Assembly: GCA_041658685.1 (NCBI GenBank)
Contig: JBAZZS010000001.1
Span: forward strand, 62,001 to 126,000
Reading direction: 5' to 3'
Origin: Candidatus Gracilibacteria bacterium
Lineage (GTDB): Bacteria; Patescibacteriota; Gracilibacteria; UBA1369; UBA12473
Length of the DNA: 64,000 bases
Positions 42,701 through 51,862 of this stretch are shown here, one piece after another. Every line of letters begins with the position of its first letter. The first letter of the stretch is position 1. Under the pieces are notes generated by a model. It searched no databases. It was not told where the DNA came from and saw nothing but the letters and a program-made list of their open reading frames with translations. A program made the translations under genes and the position numbers.

Positions 42701-44058
42701 ATCAATTGCTTCGACCTCTCCACCCCGGGTTGATCAAACGCATTGATCCCGTAAAATTCCGCCAAAAAGGCCGTGGCTCCTTCAAACAACATCAACAATC
42801 CGCCCAACGCAGCCTCGTCGAGACGGTTCAGCCGGATGGTGATATTCGGTCGGTCGCATTCAATGAGCGATTGCTCGGTCCCTTGTTTTTCAGTTTTTAA
42901 AAGCTGGTCAAAGGTGGCATTTTTAAGAAAAGAAACCGCGGGATGATCGGGGTAAGGATTGGGAATCGCGAGCGGTTCTCCGAAGTTTTCAATTTCAAAA
43001 AACACAATGAGTTTGTCGTTCGGGCCTTCGTGAAAAAGCTGGCTTTGCGCGTGTTGGTCCGTGGCTCCCACGGCGCGAAGGGGAGTGAGCCCCACATTCA
43101 CGCGTTCGCCTTTTTCATTCAACGCCTTGCCAATGCTTTCCGCCAAAAGTTGAGTCACCCACTCGGTGAATCCGATAAGATGGCTGGAGTAAGGCATAAA
43201 CACGTTGATCGTTTTTCCTTTTTGACCGAGTAAATATTGGAGGGTCGCGAGTTGGAAACAAAGATTTTTCTCAGCATCGAGATTTAAAAAAACATCGCGC
43301 ATCATTTGTGCGCCGTGCAAAAGTTTTTGAATATCGAGCCCCATCAACGCGGCCGGCACCAACGATACCGGGGTCAAAACCGAAAAGCGTCCTCCCACAT
43401 TTTTAGGCACTTCGAATGTTTGAATGTTTGGATTTTTAGCCGCAATTTCTCGGAGCAACCCTTTGTCAGCGTCCGTAATAAAAACAAAATGGGCGGCTTC
43501 ATGGAGTCCTGCATCTTGCACGCGTTTTTGAAAATAAAAATACTGAGCCAAAGTTTCGATCGTATCTCCGGATTTGCTCACCACAATAAAAAGCGTTTTC
43601 TCAAGATTCAACGTGGCGTCGAGATCGCGGAGGAGTGAAGGGTCGATGTTGTCGGCAACCACGCACCACTCACGAAGCGATAGCGGAGTGAGCTCACCCT
43701 CCTGCATTTCTCCAGCGAAGCGAAGTGCGCTCCCCTGCATTCTCCTCCCTGCATTTTTTTCCCACGTTTCAAACAACGGCAAAAGCGCCTGTTGTAAACA
43801 TTTCGTTCCCAACGCGGATCCGCCAATACCCAAGACAACGATTTTTTCATATCGTCCACTTGTTTTTTTTGCAAATACCTCAATCGAATCTGCGGTTTTT
43901 GTATCATCGAGCACCTCGTAAAAGCCTTGTCCGCGGCCTTTGATTTTTTTAAGGAATTCAGGCAAGGAAGCGGCCATTGCCTCCATTTCGTTTTTCGCAA
44001 GTCCATGAGCTTGTGAAATTTTTCCCAACGCCAAAGTGTCCAATGCAATAGAAATCAT
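42649..44058 (-). CDS. pgi: Glucose-6-phosphate isomerase
   Basis: 469 residues. LGIGGSALGTKCLQQAL near 76-92, VVSKSGDTIETL, a late FMPYSSHLIGFTEW, and ATDQHAQSQLFHEGPNDK define PGI. It interconverts glucose 6-phosphate and fructose 6-phosphate. Two segments come from dispersed repeats: residues about 102-131 (NAGRRMQGSALRFAGEMQEG and on, family a) between FETWEK and VVADNIDPSLL, and the last residues GAKRLGS (family b). The insertion is in frame and the catalytic motifs are intact, so the enzyme is probably active. Confidence 0.9.
   Translation of the reverse strand: MISIALDTLALGKISQAHGLAKNEMEAMAASLPEFLKKIKGRGQGFYEVLDDTKTADSIEVFAKKTSGRYEKIVVLGIGGSALGTKCLQQALLPLFETWEKNAGRRMQGSALRFAGEMQEGELTPLSLREWCVVADNIDPSLLRDLDATLNLEKTLFIVVSKSGDTIETLAQYFYFQKRVQDAGLHEAAHFVFITDADKGLLREIAAKNPNIQTFEVPKNVGGRFSVLTPVSLVPAALMGLDIQKLLHGAQMMRDVFLNLDAEKNLCFQLATLQYLLGQKGKTINVFMPYSSHLIGFTEWVTQLLAESIGKALNEKGERVNVGLTPLRAVGATDQHAQSQLFHEGPNDKLIVFFEIENFGEPLAIPNPYPDHPAVSFLKNATFDQLLKTEKQGTEQSLIECDRPNITIRLNRLDEAALGGLLMLFEGATAFLAEFYGINAFDQPGVERSKQLMRGGDSLRRMGAKRLGS
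43666..43755. repeat. Dispersed palindromic repeat, family a, inside pgi
   Basis: Runs from CACCACTCACGAAGCG through GTGAGCTCACCCTCCTGCA to AAGTGCGCTCCCCTGCA. It is near-identical to 1172-1246 and translated in frame as about 30 residues. Confidence 0.8.
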
Positions 44059-44160
44059 GATTGGAATTTATCAGAAAAGGAGGTTCCTAAACAAGGAAAG
44101 TATATCTTCTTTTTAAAAATTTATGTTAAAATTGGAATAACTATTTTCACCCCCACCTAT

Positions 44161-45291
44161 GTGAATTTAATGGATTCAAAGGCTCGTCAATGGACGGACT
44201 TATTGAGCTTTGTGAGAGAAAAGCCAAAGAATCAAATTCTTTTATTTGATTGTTTTTTTGAGCATTTTGCCGCGCATCCCACTCTTTTTTATGAAATCGT
44301 TGTTTTATTTCGCCAAGAATTAACTCAAGAAAAAGACAATGAAAAGAGGCAACGCCTTTCCAGACAATATTTGAAAGTCCTTTCCCCGCTCCTGGAACGA
44401 TTTGGATTTTTTGAGGAAAAAAGCTTGATTGATGACCTATGTTTTGAAATCACGGATCCCGCGGCTTATAAAAAAATCGATACTTTCTTGATCGCTTATA
44501 AGAAGGGAAAAGGGAAAATTCTAAATCAGGTTTTATCTGTATTGGAAGAACTTTTGAAAGAGGAGGGTTATACGTTTAAGATCAAGGCACGCTATAAAAG
44601 TTTTTTTAGCATTCATCAGAAATTACAAAAAAGAATGGTGGAAAGTGCGCTTCGGCTTAAGGATGTTTTTGGGTTTCGTATCATTTTAGATGATCCGAGC
44701 GATCGTATTTGTTTTGATGTGGCGGAATTGTTGCACGATCGTTTTTACCCGGTCCCGGATTTTTTTAAAGATTACATCTCCGTTCCCCGAACAAACGGCT
44801 ATCAAAGCATCCATACCGGTCTTTTGGGGGTTGTCCCTCATTTGGATATCCCCATCGAAGTCCAGATTCGCACCAAACGCATGGATGAATATGCGGAAAA
44901 AGGATTTGCAGCGCATTGGATTTACGCAAAAGATAAAAGGGCGCAGTGGATTGCCAATCCCCAAAAAATACTCGAGTCTCTTCATGGAAATGCCTTTTCG
45001 GAAACGCCGGAGGAAAACGTGTATTTTTTTTCTTGTAAAGGCGATATATTTAAATTGGAAAAAGGAGCAACGATTTTAGATTTTGCTTATCATCTTCACA
45101 CCGATTTGGGCGATCATGTGGTCTCCGCCTTAATCAATGGACAAGAAAGGCCGCTTCAAACGCCTTTAGCCGAAGGCGATCGGGTTCAACTTTTGGAATC
45201 CGAAGAGCGACAAGTGCATCGCTCATGGCTCACTTTTATCCACACTTCTTATGCCCGAAAAAAAATTCAAGAAAGTCTCAAACATCGCTAG
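44161..45291 (+). CDS. RelA/SpoT-like (p)ppGpp synthetase with TGS domain, no HD hydrolase motif
   Basis: 376 residues from GTG 44161 (ATG at 44170 possible). The N-terminal 130 residues are helical but lack the HD...ED hydrolase motif. The synthetase domain has KARYKSFFSIHQKLQKRM, LKDVFGFRIIL, DYISVPRTNGYQSIHTGL and PIEVQIRTKRMDEYAEKGFA then AHW. A TGS domain follows (VYFFSCKGDIFKLEKGATIL). It probably makes (p)ppGpp from GTP/GDP and ATP. The ACT/RRM regulatory end of long RelA is missing. Instead its last 41 nt overlap a PAS-PAS-GAF gene, which may supply the sensing part. Confidence 0.85.
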   Translation: MNLMDSKARQWTDLLSFVREKPKNQILLFDCFFEHFAAHPTLFYEIVVLFRQELTQEKDNEKRQRLSRQYLKVLSPLLERFGFFEEKSLIDDLCFEITDPAAYKKIDTFLIAYKKGKGKILNQVLSVLEELLKEEGYTFKIKARYKSFFSIHQKLQKRMVESALRLKDVFGFRIILDDPSDRICFDVAELLHDRFYPVPDFFKDYISVPRTNGYQSIHTGLLGVVPHLDIPIEVQIRTKRMDEYAEKGFAAHWIYAKDKRAQWIANPQKILESLHGNAFSETPEENVYFFSCKGDIFKLEKGATILDFAYHLHTDLGDHVVSALINGQERPLQTPLAEGDRVQLLESEERQVHRSWLTFIHTSYARKKIQESLKHR

Positions 45292-46579
45292 TCTTGGGGT
45301 CTGCGCCACCGGCACGGGAACCATTTATCGCCGACTCGTCGAAAACATGAACGAAATCGTGTGGTTGGGAGACAGCGAGGAGCGCACCGTGTATGTGAAT
45401 CCAAAATTCTGTAAATTATTAGGCTATACTCCACAGGAAGTCATCGGGAAAACCGCTTATGATTTTTGGGACAAAGAAAGTGTGGAGCGCGTTCGACACA
45501 TCAATGAAACCGATCGTAGCGAAGGAAGAAGTTCCAGCTACGAAGGAGATTTGATTAAAAAAACAGGAGAAAAAATTCCCGTGCTTGTCAGTGGGACCCC
45601 TCTTCCGGACGGAGGAACCATTGCGATCATGACCGACCTTACAGAAATCAAGAAAAAAGAACAAAAAGAGCGCATTTTAATGGGCGCAATTCAATACGCC
45701 ACGGATGCGATCATTGTGTTTGATGCGAGTGGAAAAATCATTTCATGGAACAAAGGTTCTAAAATTGTTTTTGGGTATAAACAGGAGGAAATGTTGGGGC
45801 AACCCTTGGATCGATTGTTTAAAAAAACAGATCTCGAAAATATAAAAAATTACGCCAAAACTTTGTACAACATTGAGCTGGAAGGGATTCACAAGAACAA
45901 GGCCCCTATGCGTCTTTCCGCCACGTTGACGCCTCTTTTTAGCCACGAGGAAGGAGAAGAGACGTTTTATCTTTTGATCGCCCGCGACATCACCAGCCAA
46001 GTGAAATTTGAGGAGGACTTAACCCTCAAATATCAAAAAATGAAAGAAGCGTACAAGAAAATAGGAGTTTTGCGTCGCCAGATGGATTACATCATGGACG
46101 GAATTTCTTTTTTTAATGAAAATCGGGATCCTCAGGCGATTGGGCACTTTTTTGTGAGCGCGGTCATGATGTTGACGCACGTGGATGCCTGCATTCTTCG
46201 CATGTACAACAAAAAAAAGGGAACCATGGATCTGTTGTCGTGTTTTGGGGTGGTGGAAGATTGGAGGGGGAAAGCTCAGGTTAAATACAAAGGGAGTTTG
46301 GCGGAAAAAGCTTTTTTAAAAGGTTCGCCACTCAAAGTGATTGATGTGGTCCAAGAAATAAAATTTCAATCCAAATATTTGGCTAAAAAGAATAATTTGT
46401 GCTCGTTGCTCATGGTCCCGTTGCAATTTAAGGGGAAATTTGTCGGGAGTCTTTCGTTGTATGTGGGCCCGGATAAAAAACAAGAAATTTTTGAAAATGA
46501 CTTTATTGAAAAATATGCCGAAGTCATTGGTATGGTGATGGGCATGATGTTTGGATCGGAACGAGAGGGAAGAGAGTAA
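45251..46579 (+). CDS. PAS-PAS-GAF sensor protein without output domain
   Basis: 442 residues. PAS 1 at about 25-135 (VENMNEIVWLGDSEERTVYV, NPKFCKLLGYTPQEVIGK), PAS 2 at 145-255 (AIQYATDAIIVFDASGKIIS then WNKG), a short coiled coil, and a GAF-like domain at 295-435. No kinase, cyclase, GGDEF or DNA-binding domain follows. The start lies inside the RelA-like gene, in another frame, so translation is probably coupled. An adaptor that regulates the synthetase is the simplest reading, but this is inference. Confidence 0.85.
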   Translation: MPEKKFKKVSNIASLGVCATGTGTIYRRLVENMNEIVWLGDSEERTVYVNPKFCKLLGYTPQEVIGKTAYDFWDKESVERVRHINETDRSEGRSSSYEGDLIKKTGEKIPVLVSGTPLPDGGTIAIMTDLTEIKKKEQKERILMGAIQYATDAIIVFDASGKIISWNKGSKIVFGYKQEEMLGQPLDRLFKKTDLENIKNYAKTLYNIELEGIHKNKAPMRLSATLTPLFSHEEGEETFYLLIARDITSQVKFEEDLTLKYQKMKEAYKKIGVLRRQMDYIMDGISFFNENRDPQAIGHFFVSAVMMLTHVDACILRMYNKKKGTMDLLSCFGVVEDWRGKAQVKYKGSLAEKAFLKGSPLKVIDVVQEIKFQSKYLAKKNNLCSLLMVPLQFKGKFVGSLSLYVGPDKKQEIFENDFIEKYAEVIGMVMGMMFGSEREGRE

Positions 46580-46665
46580 AAGGCCTTGCTAAATCTATGA
46601 AAATATTGTAGATTTTTTACCAAATTCATGTTTTTTTGAAGAATCGCAATTTATCCTTTTTTTTA

Positions 46666-48831
46666 ATGGGCTTCGCTGCACCTCAATCAAACGTAAGCAA
46701 TGAGATGGCTATGGGGACATTGGAGCCGGATGTTGATTTAGATGATGTAGATCTAAATCTCCCGTTTCCTTCCCGCTTCAGGAAGGAAATTGCCTTGGTG
46801 GTGGAAAAATTCAGAAAAGAAATAAGAAAAGAGGGAGTTTTTTTAAATATCATTAAAAAAGTGCCCGCCCAGCAAGTGTGCGGGTGGAGGGCAAGGGTTG
46901 TCACGCCTCTTAAAAAAGATCAAAAAACCAGGAGTCAAATTTTAGACAATCCCAATGAAATGTTCCTTGAAAAAATACCGAATATAGACCCATTCTTAAG
47001 TCGAAACGTCACACGTTTTCAGGACGATTTTCATCATCAAATTTTAGAAAAAATAGATGCTTTTATTAAACAGGCAGTGGTTGAAGATATTTTGATAGGG
47101 ACGAAACCCGGGAATGAACGAAAAGAGGCGATTCAGGCTGTTTTAAACGAGTGTTTGGCCGATTCTTTCGAAATGTTTTGGGCGGTTTTGGAATCGTTAT
47201 CTCGTCATCCTCCGGAGTTCAATCCAAAAGATCCGATTGATTACCTTGTCACCAACGAAGACATTGCATTGGCTTTTATTGATACGATTAGAGAGATTAA
47301 ACAAACCGATCGTGATAAACACCAAGAATTAAGGGGGAAAATTAAGAGAAAATGCATGGAACGTGAATCGGAAAGGGTTCAAGTAAACAATTTCCGAGGA
47401 GCAACCGTGAATCTTTCTTTGAAATTCTTTGACACTTTCGCACGCAAATGTCCAAATCCAAACTGGAATATGGAGGTTTTTGATGAATTATTTGAGCATT
47501 TTGAAGCGTTTTGCGACACCATGTCTGATGAAGAACAAAACGGGTATCCCAGTGCAGGCGTTACCAGTGCTTGGAGCAGTATTCATAAAGTTTTAACAAG
47601 ATTTTTCCCGGGATTAATCATTTGCACTTCTTCTGGAGAATATTTATCATTATTGGATGAATCGGAATTTTGCATGTTGGAAGCGAATTTCGAAAAAACA
47701 ATGTATAAAGGGGAAGAAGTTTTAGATTTTACCCGTAGATGGGCCGAAAAAACTGAAATACAAAGGGCGGAAGCAAGTAAACCTAGCCCTTTAGGAAAAC
47801 GACTCTCCTCTTGGATGGGGTGGACTGAATTAGAATCAACGTCGACTCCTCCACCGGTTGCTTTTTTAGCAACCGTGCGTCGAGATGGAACGCGTATCCC
47901 GGCAGATCAGGTTAAGAGAGAGATGCTCCAATTTTATCCCGACGCGATGCTTATGGGAGATGGAGCTCAAGATAAACTGGTCCATCCCGATTTGGATATC
48001 CTGATGACTAGTAAACCTTTTGGTGGAGGTCAAAAAGGCATGGTGTGGGTTCGGAAAAAAATCCAAGAACAATTAAGAAAAGCACTTCATAAAGAATTAA
48101 GGGTAAAAGGAACTATTTCTTTGGAGGATTTGTCAAGAGTAGTGGCGGTCTTATGGTGCAGACAACAAGAAAGGCACCTTGCTCACGGATTCACGGATTT
48201 ACTCACCACGGAAACTTTATGGAATTTTTCCGGAGAAGGAACTTACATTGATACAGAATGTGCGAAAATCGATCAATTTTTTATAAATGATTCGCTCTTG
48301 GCTCAACATTTTAAAGTGGATTATTCATCAGATGATGAGTGTGAAGGGAATCCCAATCCTTGGAAATCGGCTCGCGTGTTGATGATTCGACAAAACCCGA
48401 CTTCAAATCTTGATATCAATGCATTAAATGAAGAAATCACAGGTCGAGGGATGCAAGTGGATTGTTTTTGCCCCCCTGCATTAGAAGGAATAGATACAAT
48501 AAAAGATGAATTCACCAAGTCCTTTAGCGTAGATCACGCTAAAAAATGTTTTGCGAAGTTATTGGAATTCCAGCAAGAAAATGGCAGGGAATTGTTGGGA
48601 TCGATTGTTCATCCCGATGTCTTTAATATTCGAGGAGAAAGGACTCCACAAATCACTCAAGAACTTTACGTAAAACAACAGGAGTATTTTGAAAGAGCTA
48701 CGTTGCAACAACGAGGCTTTCGTATTTCAATCATGATTGGTATGACGGATTGTGATATTCAAAAACTCCTGGGAGTTATAAAAGCTTCAGTGGAAGCCGT
48801 TACAGCTTTTTCCGGCACCTCCATCACCTGA
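46666..48831 (+). CDS. Divergent PLP-dependent (fold type I) enzyme-like protein
   Basis: 721 residues from ATG 46666 (a TTG at 46636 would add 10). The N-terminal 250 residues are helical and unrecognised. From about 285 the order of segments resembles class V aminotransferases/cysteine desulfurases: SAGVTSAWSSIHKVL, EYLSLLDESE, a strand VAFLATVRRDGTRIPADQ, then MGDGAQDKLVHPDLDILMTS followed by KPFGGGQKGMVWVRK with a candidate PLP lysine near 450, and a C-terminal RISIMIGMTDCDIQKLLGVI. Substrate unknown. The 3' 73 bp overlap the convergent proX gene. Confidence 0.55.
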   Translation: MGFAAPQSNVSNEMAMGTLEPDVDLDDVDLNLPFPSRFRKEIALVVEKFRKEIRKEGVFLNIIKKVPAQQVCGWRARVVTPLKKDQKTRSQILDNPNEMFLEKIPNIDPFLSRNVTRFQDDFHHQILEKIDAFIKQAVVEDILIGTKPGNERKEAIQAVLNECLADSFEMFWAVLESLSRHPPEFNPKDPIDYLVTNEDIALAFIDTIREIKQTDRDKHQELRGKIKRKCMERESERVQVNNFRGATVNLSLKFFDTFARKCPNPNWNMEVFDELFEHFEAFCDTMSDEEQNGYPSAGVTSAWSSIHKVLTRFFPGLIICTSSGEYLSLLDESEFCMLEANFEKTMYKGEEVLDFTRRWAEKTEIQRAEASKPSPLGKRLSSWMGWTELESTSTPPPVAFLATVRRDGTRIPADQVKREMLQFYPDAMLMGDGAQDKLVHPDLDILMTSKPFGGGQKGMVWVRKKIQEQLRKALHKELRVKGTISLEDLSRVVAVLWCRQQERHLAHGFTDLLTTETLWNFSGEGTYIDTECAKIDQFFINDSLLAQHFKVDYSSDDECEGNPNPWKSARVLMIRQNPTSNLDINALNEEITGRGMQVDCFCPPALEGIDTIKDEFTKSFSVDHAKKCFAKLLEFQQENGRELLGSIVHPDVFNIRGERTPQITQELYVKQQEYFERATLQQRGFRISIMIGMTDCDIQKLLGVIKASVEAVTAFSGTSIT

Positions 48832-49289
48832 TATGCATGTCCCGTAGCTTTTAAAAGTCGCTCAATCCCGTCCACCGGAATCACCAATGTCGCGGTGTTC
48901 ACTAACGGATGGCATTGCAAGGCTTGGCCCCAAATTCCTTGGTCAAAAATCACCTCCACCGCGTGTTCGGTATCGTTCACCAGCCCGAGAAGAGTAACCG
49001 AACCCGGCTCCACCCCAAGGTATTTTTGCAATCGCTCCGACGAGGCAAAGCCCAGTCCGGAAATTCCCAAAACCGTTTTTAATTCATTCAAATTCACGCG
49101 TTTGTCATACCCCACCACCACCAAAAGATGACGTTTTTTATCTTTACTGCGAAGGAATAGATTTTTCACCGGGACCCCGGGCATTTTAGGACACAAGCGT
49201 TCCGCCTCCTCGCAAGTGAAAACCGCAGGGTGGGCAAAAGATTCGTAGGAAATATCGTGTGTTTTTAGAAAAGCGTAAATGTCGATCAT
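48759..49289 (-). CDS. Prolyl-tRNA editing protein, ProX/YbaK family
   Basis: 176 residues. YESFAHPAVFTCEEAERLCP near 16-35, KNLFLRSKDKKRHLLVVVGYD near 42, KRVNLNELKTVLG, SERLQKYLGVEPGSVTLLGL and DQGIWG/HPLVNTATLVI fit ProX-type deacylases, which hydrolyse Ala mischarged on tRNA-Pro. The last 24 codons overlap the end of the convergent PLP-like gene, longer than the family usually needs. It lies 10 nt downstream of the P-loop gene and is probably co-transcribed with it. Confidence 0.87.
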   Translation of the reverse strand: MIDIYAFLKTHDISYESFAHPAVFTCEEAERLCPKMPGVPVKNLFLRSKDKKRHLLVVVGYDKRVNLNELKTVLGISGLGFASSERLQKYLGVEPGSVTLLGLVNDTEHAVEVIFDQGIWGQALQCHPLVNTATLVIPVDGIERLLKATGHAYQVMEVPEKAVTASTEAFITPRSF

Positions 49290-49299
49290 TAAAAATAAA

Positions 49300-50325
49300 T
49301 TAAAAAAACATTAAAACATGCTCAAATAAATTTTTCCCGTGCGTCAGCGCATTGCACGCCGGGATTTTGAGATGCTGATGAAGAAAATTTACCCCCACAC
49401 TATTATCGGTTACCGGCCCGGAAATCACATTCAGCGGCGCCCCGAGTTCTTGGCATATTTCTACTAATTTTAAGGCCCCGGCCGGATCATTCGCGCAGCC
49501 GATATGAGCTCCGATTTGAGATTGAATTTCCGGATCCTTCAACACGGTTTGCACCCCATATTCACCAAAAATCCCATCTCCAAATTCAATCACAATGACA
49601 TCCGGTTTTCCTTGGGATAAATAATCAATCGCGCCTTTGGCAATCGCGGCCACAGTCCCATTTCCGCGTACCGTGGACGCATAGCCCGCATCCACAAAAG
49701 AAACCGTTTGTTTTGCTCCATTTTTTTTCATCAATTCAAGGTCTTTGATCGCGGCAACGCCAGCCAACTTTGCGGAAAAAACCTTCCATTTTTTGGCTGA
49801 AGCATATCGAATGATTTCGCACGCCACAGACGTTTTTCCCGTATTCATGCACGTGCCGCTCACCACAATCAACGGCACCCGAGATTCCAGTCGGGAATGC
49901 GGTTCAAAAAGTCGATGGGTTTTTAATGTCAGAGGAGAAGAATTCGGCCCAAGCACCTGTCCCAGCACCCGAACTTTCAGTGGCTTCCCAACTTCTTTTT
50001 CACTCGCATCCGTGCACAATCCGGCCACGCCTCCGATGTTCAAAATATGGATCACATCTCCGGCTTTAAGCGTTTTCGGAACTTCTCCAACAAACCCTTT
50101 AAGCGCGCGCCGATTGCCGAGCGCTACCACCACTACATCATCTTTGCGCAGTACCGACATTTTGCCGCTCGTGAGTTCGAGTCGATTGTAGATTTTTTTA
50201 TTTTCCAACACTTTCACAACAAGAATCGCGCCTTGTTCAGGCCGAAGCGTTTTACTGATCTCAACCTCTCGGGGGAGCCGGGCATTTTTCGCCACAGACC
50301 CGATTTTATCCACATGGATTTTCAT
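49300..50325 (-). CDS. P-loop NTPase of DUF1611/MobB-like type
   Basis: 341 residues. N-terminal beta-rich domain (1-150), then Walker A GTCMNTGKTSVACEIIRYA near 157-175 and a switch-like VFSAKLAGVAAIKD. VIVIEFGDGIFGEYG holds an acidic Walker B region, and a C-terminal NVISGPVTDNSVGVNFL follows. The fold recalls dethiobiotin synthetase, MobB and DUF1611 proteins, which use ATP or GTP in cofactor or amino-acid metabolism. The substrate is unknown. Confidence 0.65.
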   Translation of the reverse strand: MKIHVDKIGSVAKNARLPREVEISKTLRPEQGAILVVKVLENKKIYNRLELTSGKMSVLRKDDVVVVALGNRRALKGFVGEVPKTLKAGDVIHILNIGGVAGLCTDASEKEVGKPLKVRVLGQVLGPNSSPLTLKTHRLFEPHSRLESRVPLIVVSGTCMNTGKTSVACEIIRYASAKKWKVFSAKLAGVAAIKDLELMKKNGAKQTVSFVDAGYASTVRGNGTVAAIAKGAIDYLSQGKPDVIVIEFGDGIFGEYGVQTVLKDPEIQSQIGAHIGCANDPAGALKLVEICQELGAPLNVISGPVTDNSVGVNFLHQHLKIPACNALTHGKNLFEHVLMFF

Positions 50326-50452
50326 AAGACGTATTATAATGGAAAAAAATCTTTTTGTAATCCATCCACGAACCCATTACAATGATCGGCAAAGGCCATT
50401 TGGCCCAGAATGACAAGCTTCGGTAGGATCTTTTACCCTTAATTTTCCACCC

Positions 50453-51784
50453 ATGCCCACCCCCATCAAGAAAAAAATATGGTTTAAAAACAAAGAAGTG
50501 TCGGTCAATCGTGTCGTGGAAGAATTCAATGCCGGCGAAGATATTGCTTACGATCAAGAAATGATCCCGGATGATGTGTGGTGCTCCCGCGGGTACGCGC
50601 GTTTGCTCAAAAAACACGGACTTCTCACCGCGCAAGAATTGAAAGAGTTGGAGCAAGGCTTGGATGAAATTTTAAAACTTTACGAAAAAGGGGAATTCGT
50701 CTTGAAATTGGAGGACGAAGATTGCCACACCAAGATTGAGGATTATTTGATCCAACGTTTCGGAGACACGGGAAAGAAAATTCACACCGGCCGTTCGCGC
50801 AACGATCAAGTGTTGGTCATGATGCGCTGGTTTTTAAAGCGAAAACTTAAATTCATTCGTGAAAAAAGTATGACTTTGGCACAAAAATTCGTGAAATTCG
50901 CGCGAAAGTACGAAATGGTGGCCATGCCCGGGTACACGCACATGCAAAAAGCCATGCCCACAACGGTGGGGACGTGGATGGCTGCGTTTGCGGAAAGTCT
51001 CATCGATGACATCAAGCTTCTCACCGCGATTCGCGACGATATTGTGGACCAAAATCCGCTCGGTTCCGGCGCCGGCTATGGTTCTCCGTTTGATTTTGAT
51101 CGCGATTGGTTGTCCAAGGAGCTCGGGTTCAAAAAAACGCAAAACAATGTGATTTACTGCCACAATTCTCGAGGAAAAATCGAAGGCCTCGTGCTCGAAT
51201 CCTGCGCACAAATCATGCTCACCCTCAATCGTCTCGCGTGCGATTTGTTGTTTTTCACCACCCAGGAATTTCAATTTTTTCACATGGACGACAGCATCGC
51301 CACCGGCTCCTCGATCATGCCGCAAAAAAAGAATCTCGATGTGGCTGAGCTCATCCGCGGCCGCACCGCGACCGTTCTCGCGTGCCGACAAGAAGTGGCC
51401 ATGAATATTTTGAATAAAATTTCCGGGTACCATCGTGACGGGCAGGAGATCAAGCGCCCGTTGTTTTTGGGCCTCAAATACACGGAAATGTCACTCGATG
51501 CCATGGGCGTGGTGCTCGACAACATCGAACCGAATAAGGAAATTTTAATGAAATCCATGCTGGGTTGCCCGGGATTGTTTGCCGCGCACAAGGCGTTCGA
51601 AAAAGTGAAAGAGGGCATGACGTTCCGCGACGCGTACCGTGAAATCGGAAGCAACATCGACAAAATCAAAGTCACGGAAAAAGATGTGAATCGCTGGCTC
51701 AAAATGTCCACGCACCAAGGCGGCACCGGGAATTTGGGGTTGGATAGAGTCGAGAAAGAAATTAAAGAATGGATGAAGAAATAG
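50453..51784 (+). CDS. argH: Argininosuccinate lyase
   Basis: 443 residues. GRSRNDQV at 113-120 and the catalytic loop GSSIMPQKKNLDVAEL at 285-300 identify ArgH within the fumarase/aspartase superfamily; PGYTHMQKAMPT near 159 is the third signature. It splits argininosuccinate into arginine and fumarate. No argG or other arg gene is in the window, and an isolated argH in a small genome may serve salvage or fumarate supply. Confidence 0.93.
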   Translation: MPTPIKKKIWFKNKEVSVNRVVEEFNAGEDIAYDQEMIPDDVWCSRGYARLLKKHGLLTAQELKELEQGLDEILKLYEKGEFVLKLEDEDCHTKIEDYLIQRFGDTGKKIHTGRSRNDQVLVMMRWFLKRKLKFIREKSMTLAQKFVKFARKYEMVAMPGYTHMQKAMPTTVGTWMAAFAESLIDDIKLLTAIRDDIVDQNPLGSGAGYGSPFDFDRDWLSKELGFKKTQNNVIYCHNSRGKIEGLVLESCAQIMLTLNRLACDLLFFTTQEFQFFHMDDSIATGSSIMPQKKNLDVAELIRGRTATVLACRQEVAMNILNKISGYHRDGQEIKRPLFLGLKYTEMSLDAMGVVLDNIEPNKEILMKSMLGCPGLFAAHKAFEKVKEGMTFRDAYREIGSNIDKIKVTEKDVNRWLKMSTHQGGTGNLGLDRVEKEIKEWMKK

Positions 51785-51786
51785 CA

Positions 51787-51824
51787 GACACGCAGCGTAG
51801 CGAAGTGTCCTTTCCCCCGCATTT
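51787..51824. repeat. Dispersed palindromic repeat, family a, short variant
   Basis: GACACGCAGCGTAGCGAAGT then GTCCTTTCCCCCGCATTT, the reverse-complement match of the rplJ-rplL spacer copy at 3347. Confidence 0.6.
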
Positions 51825-51862
51825 CATTTCGTCATTTTTTTCATCAATTAAACCCTAATCTT

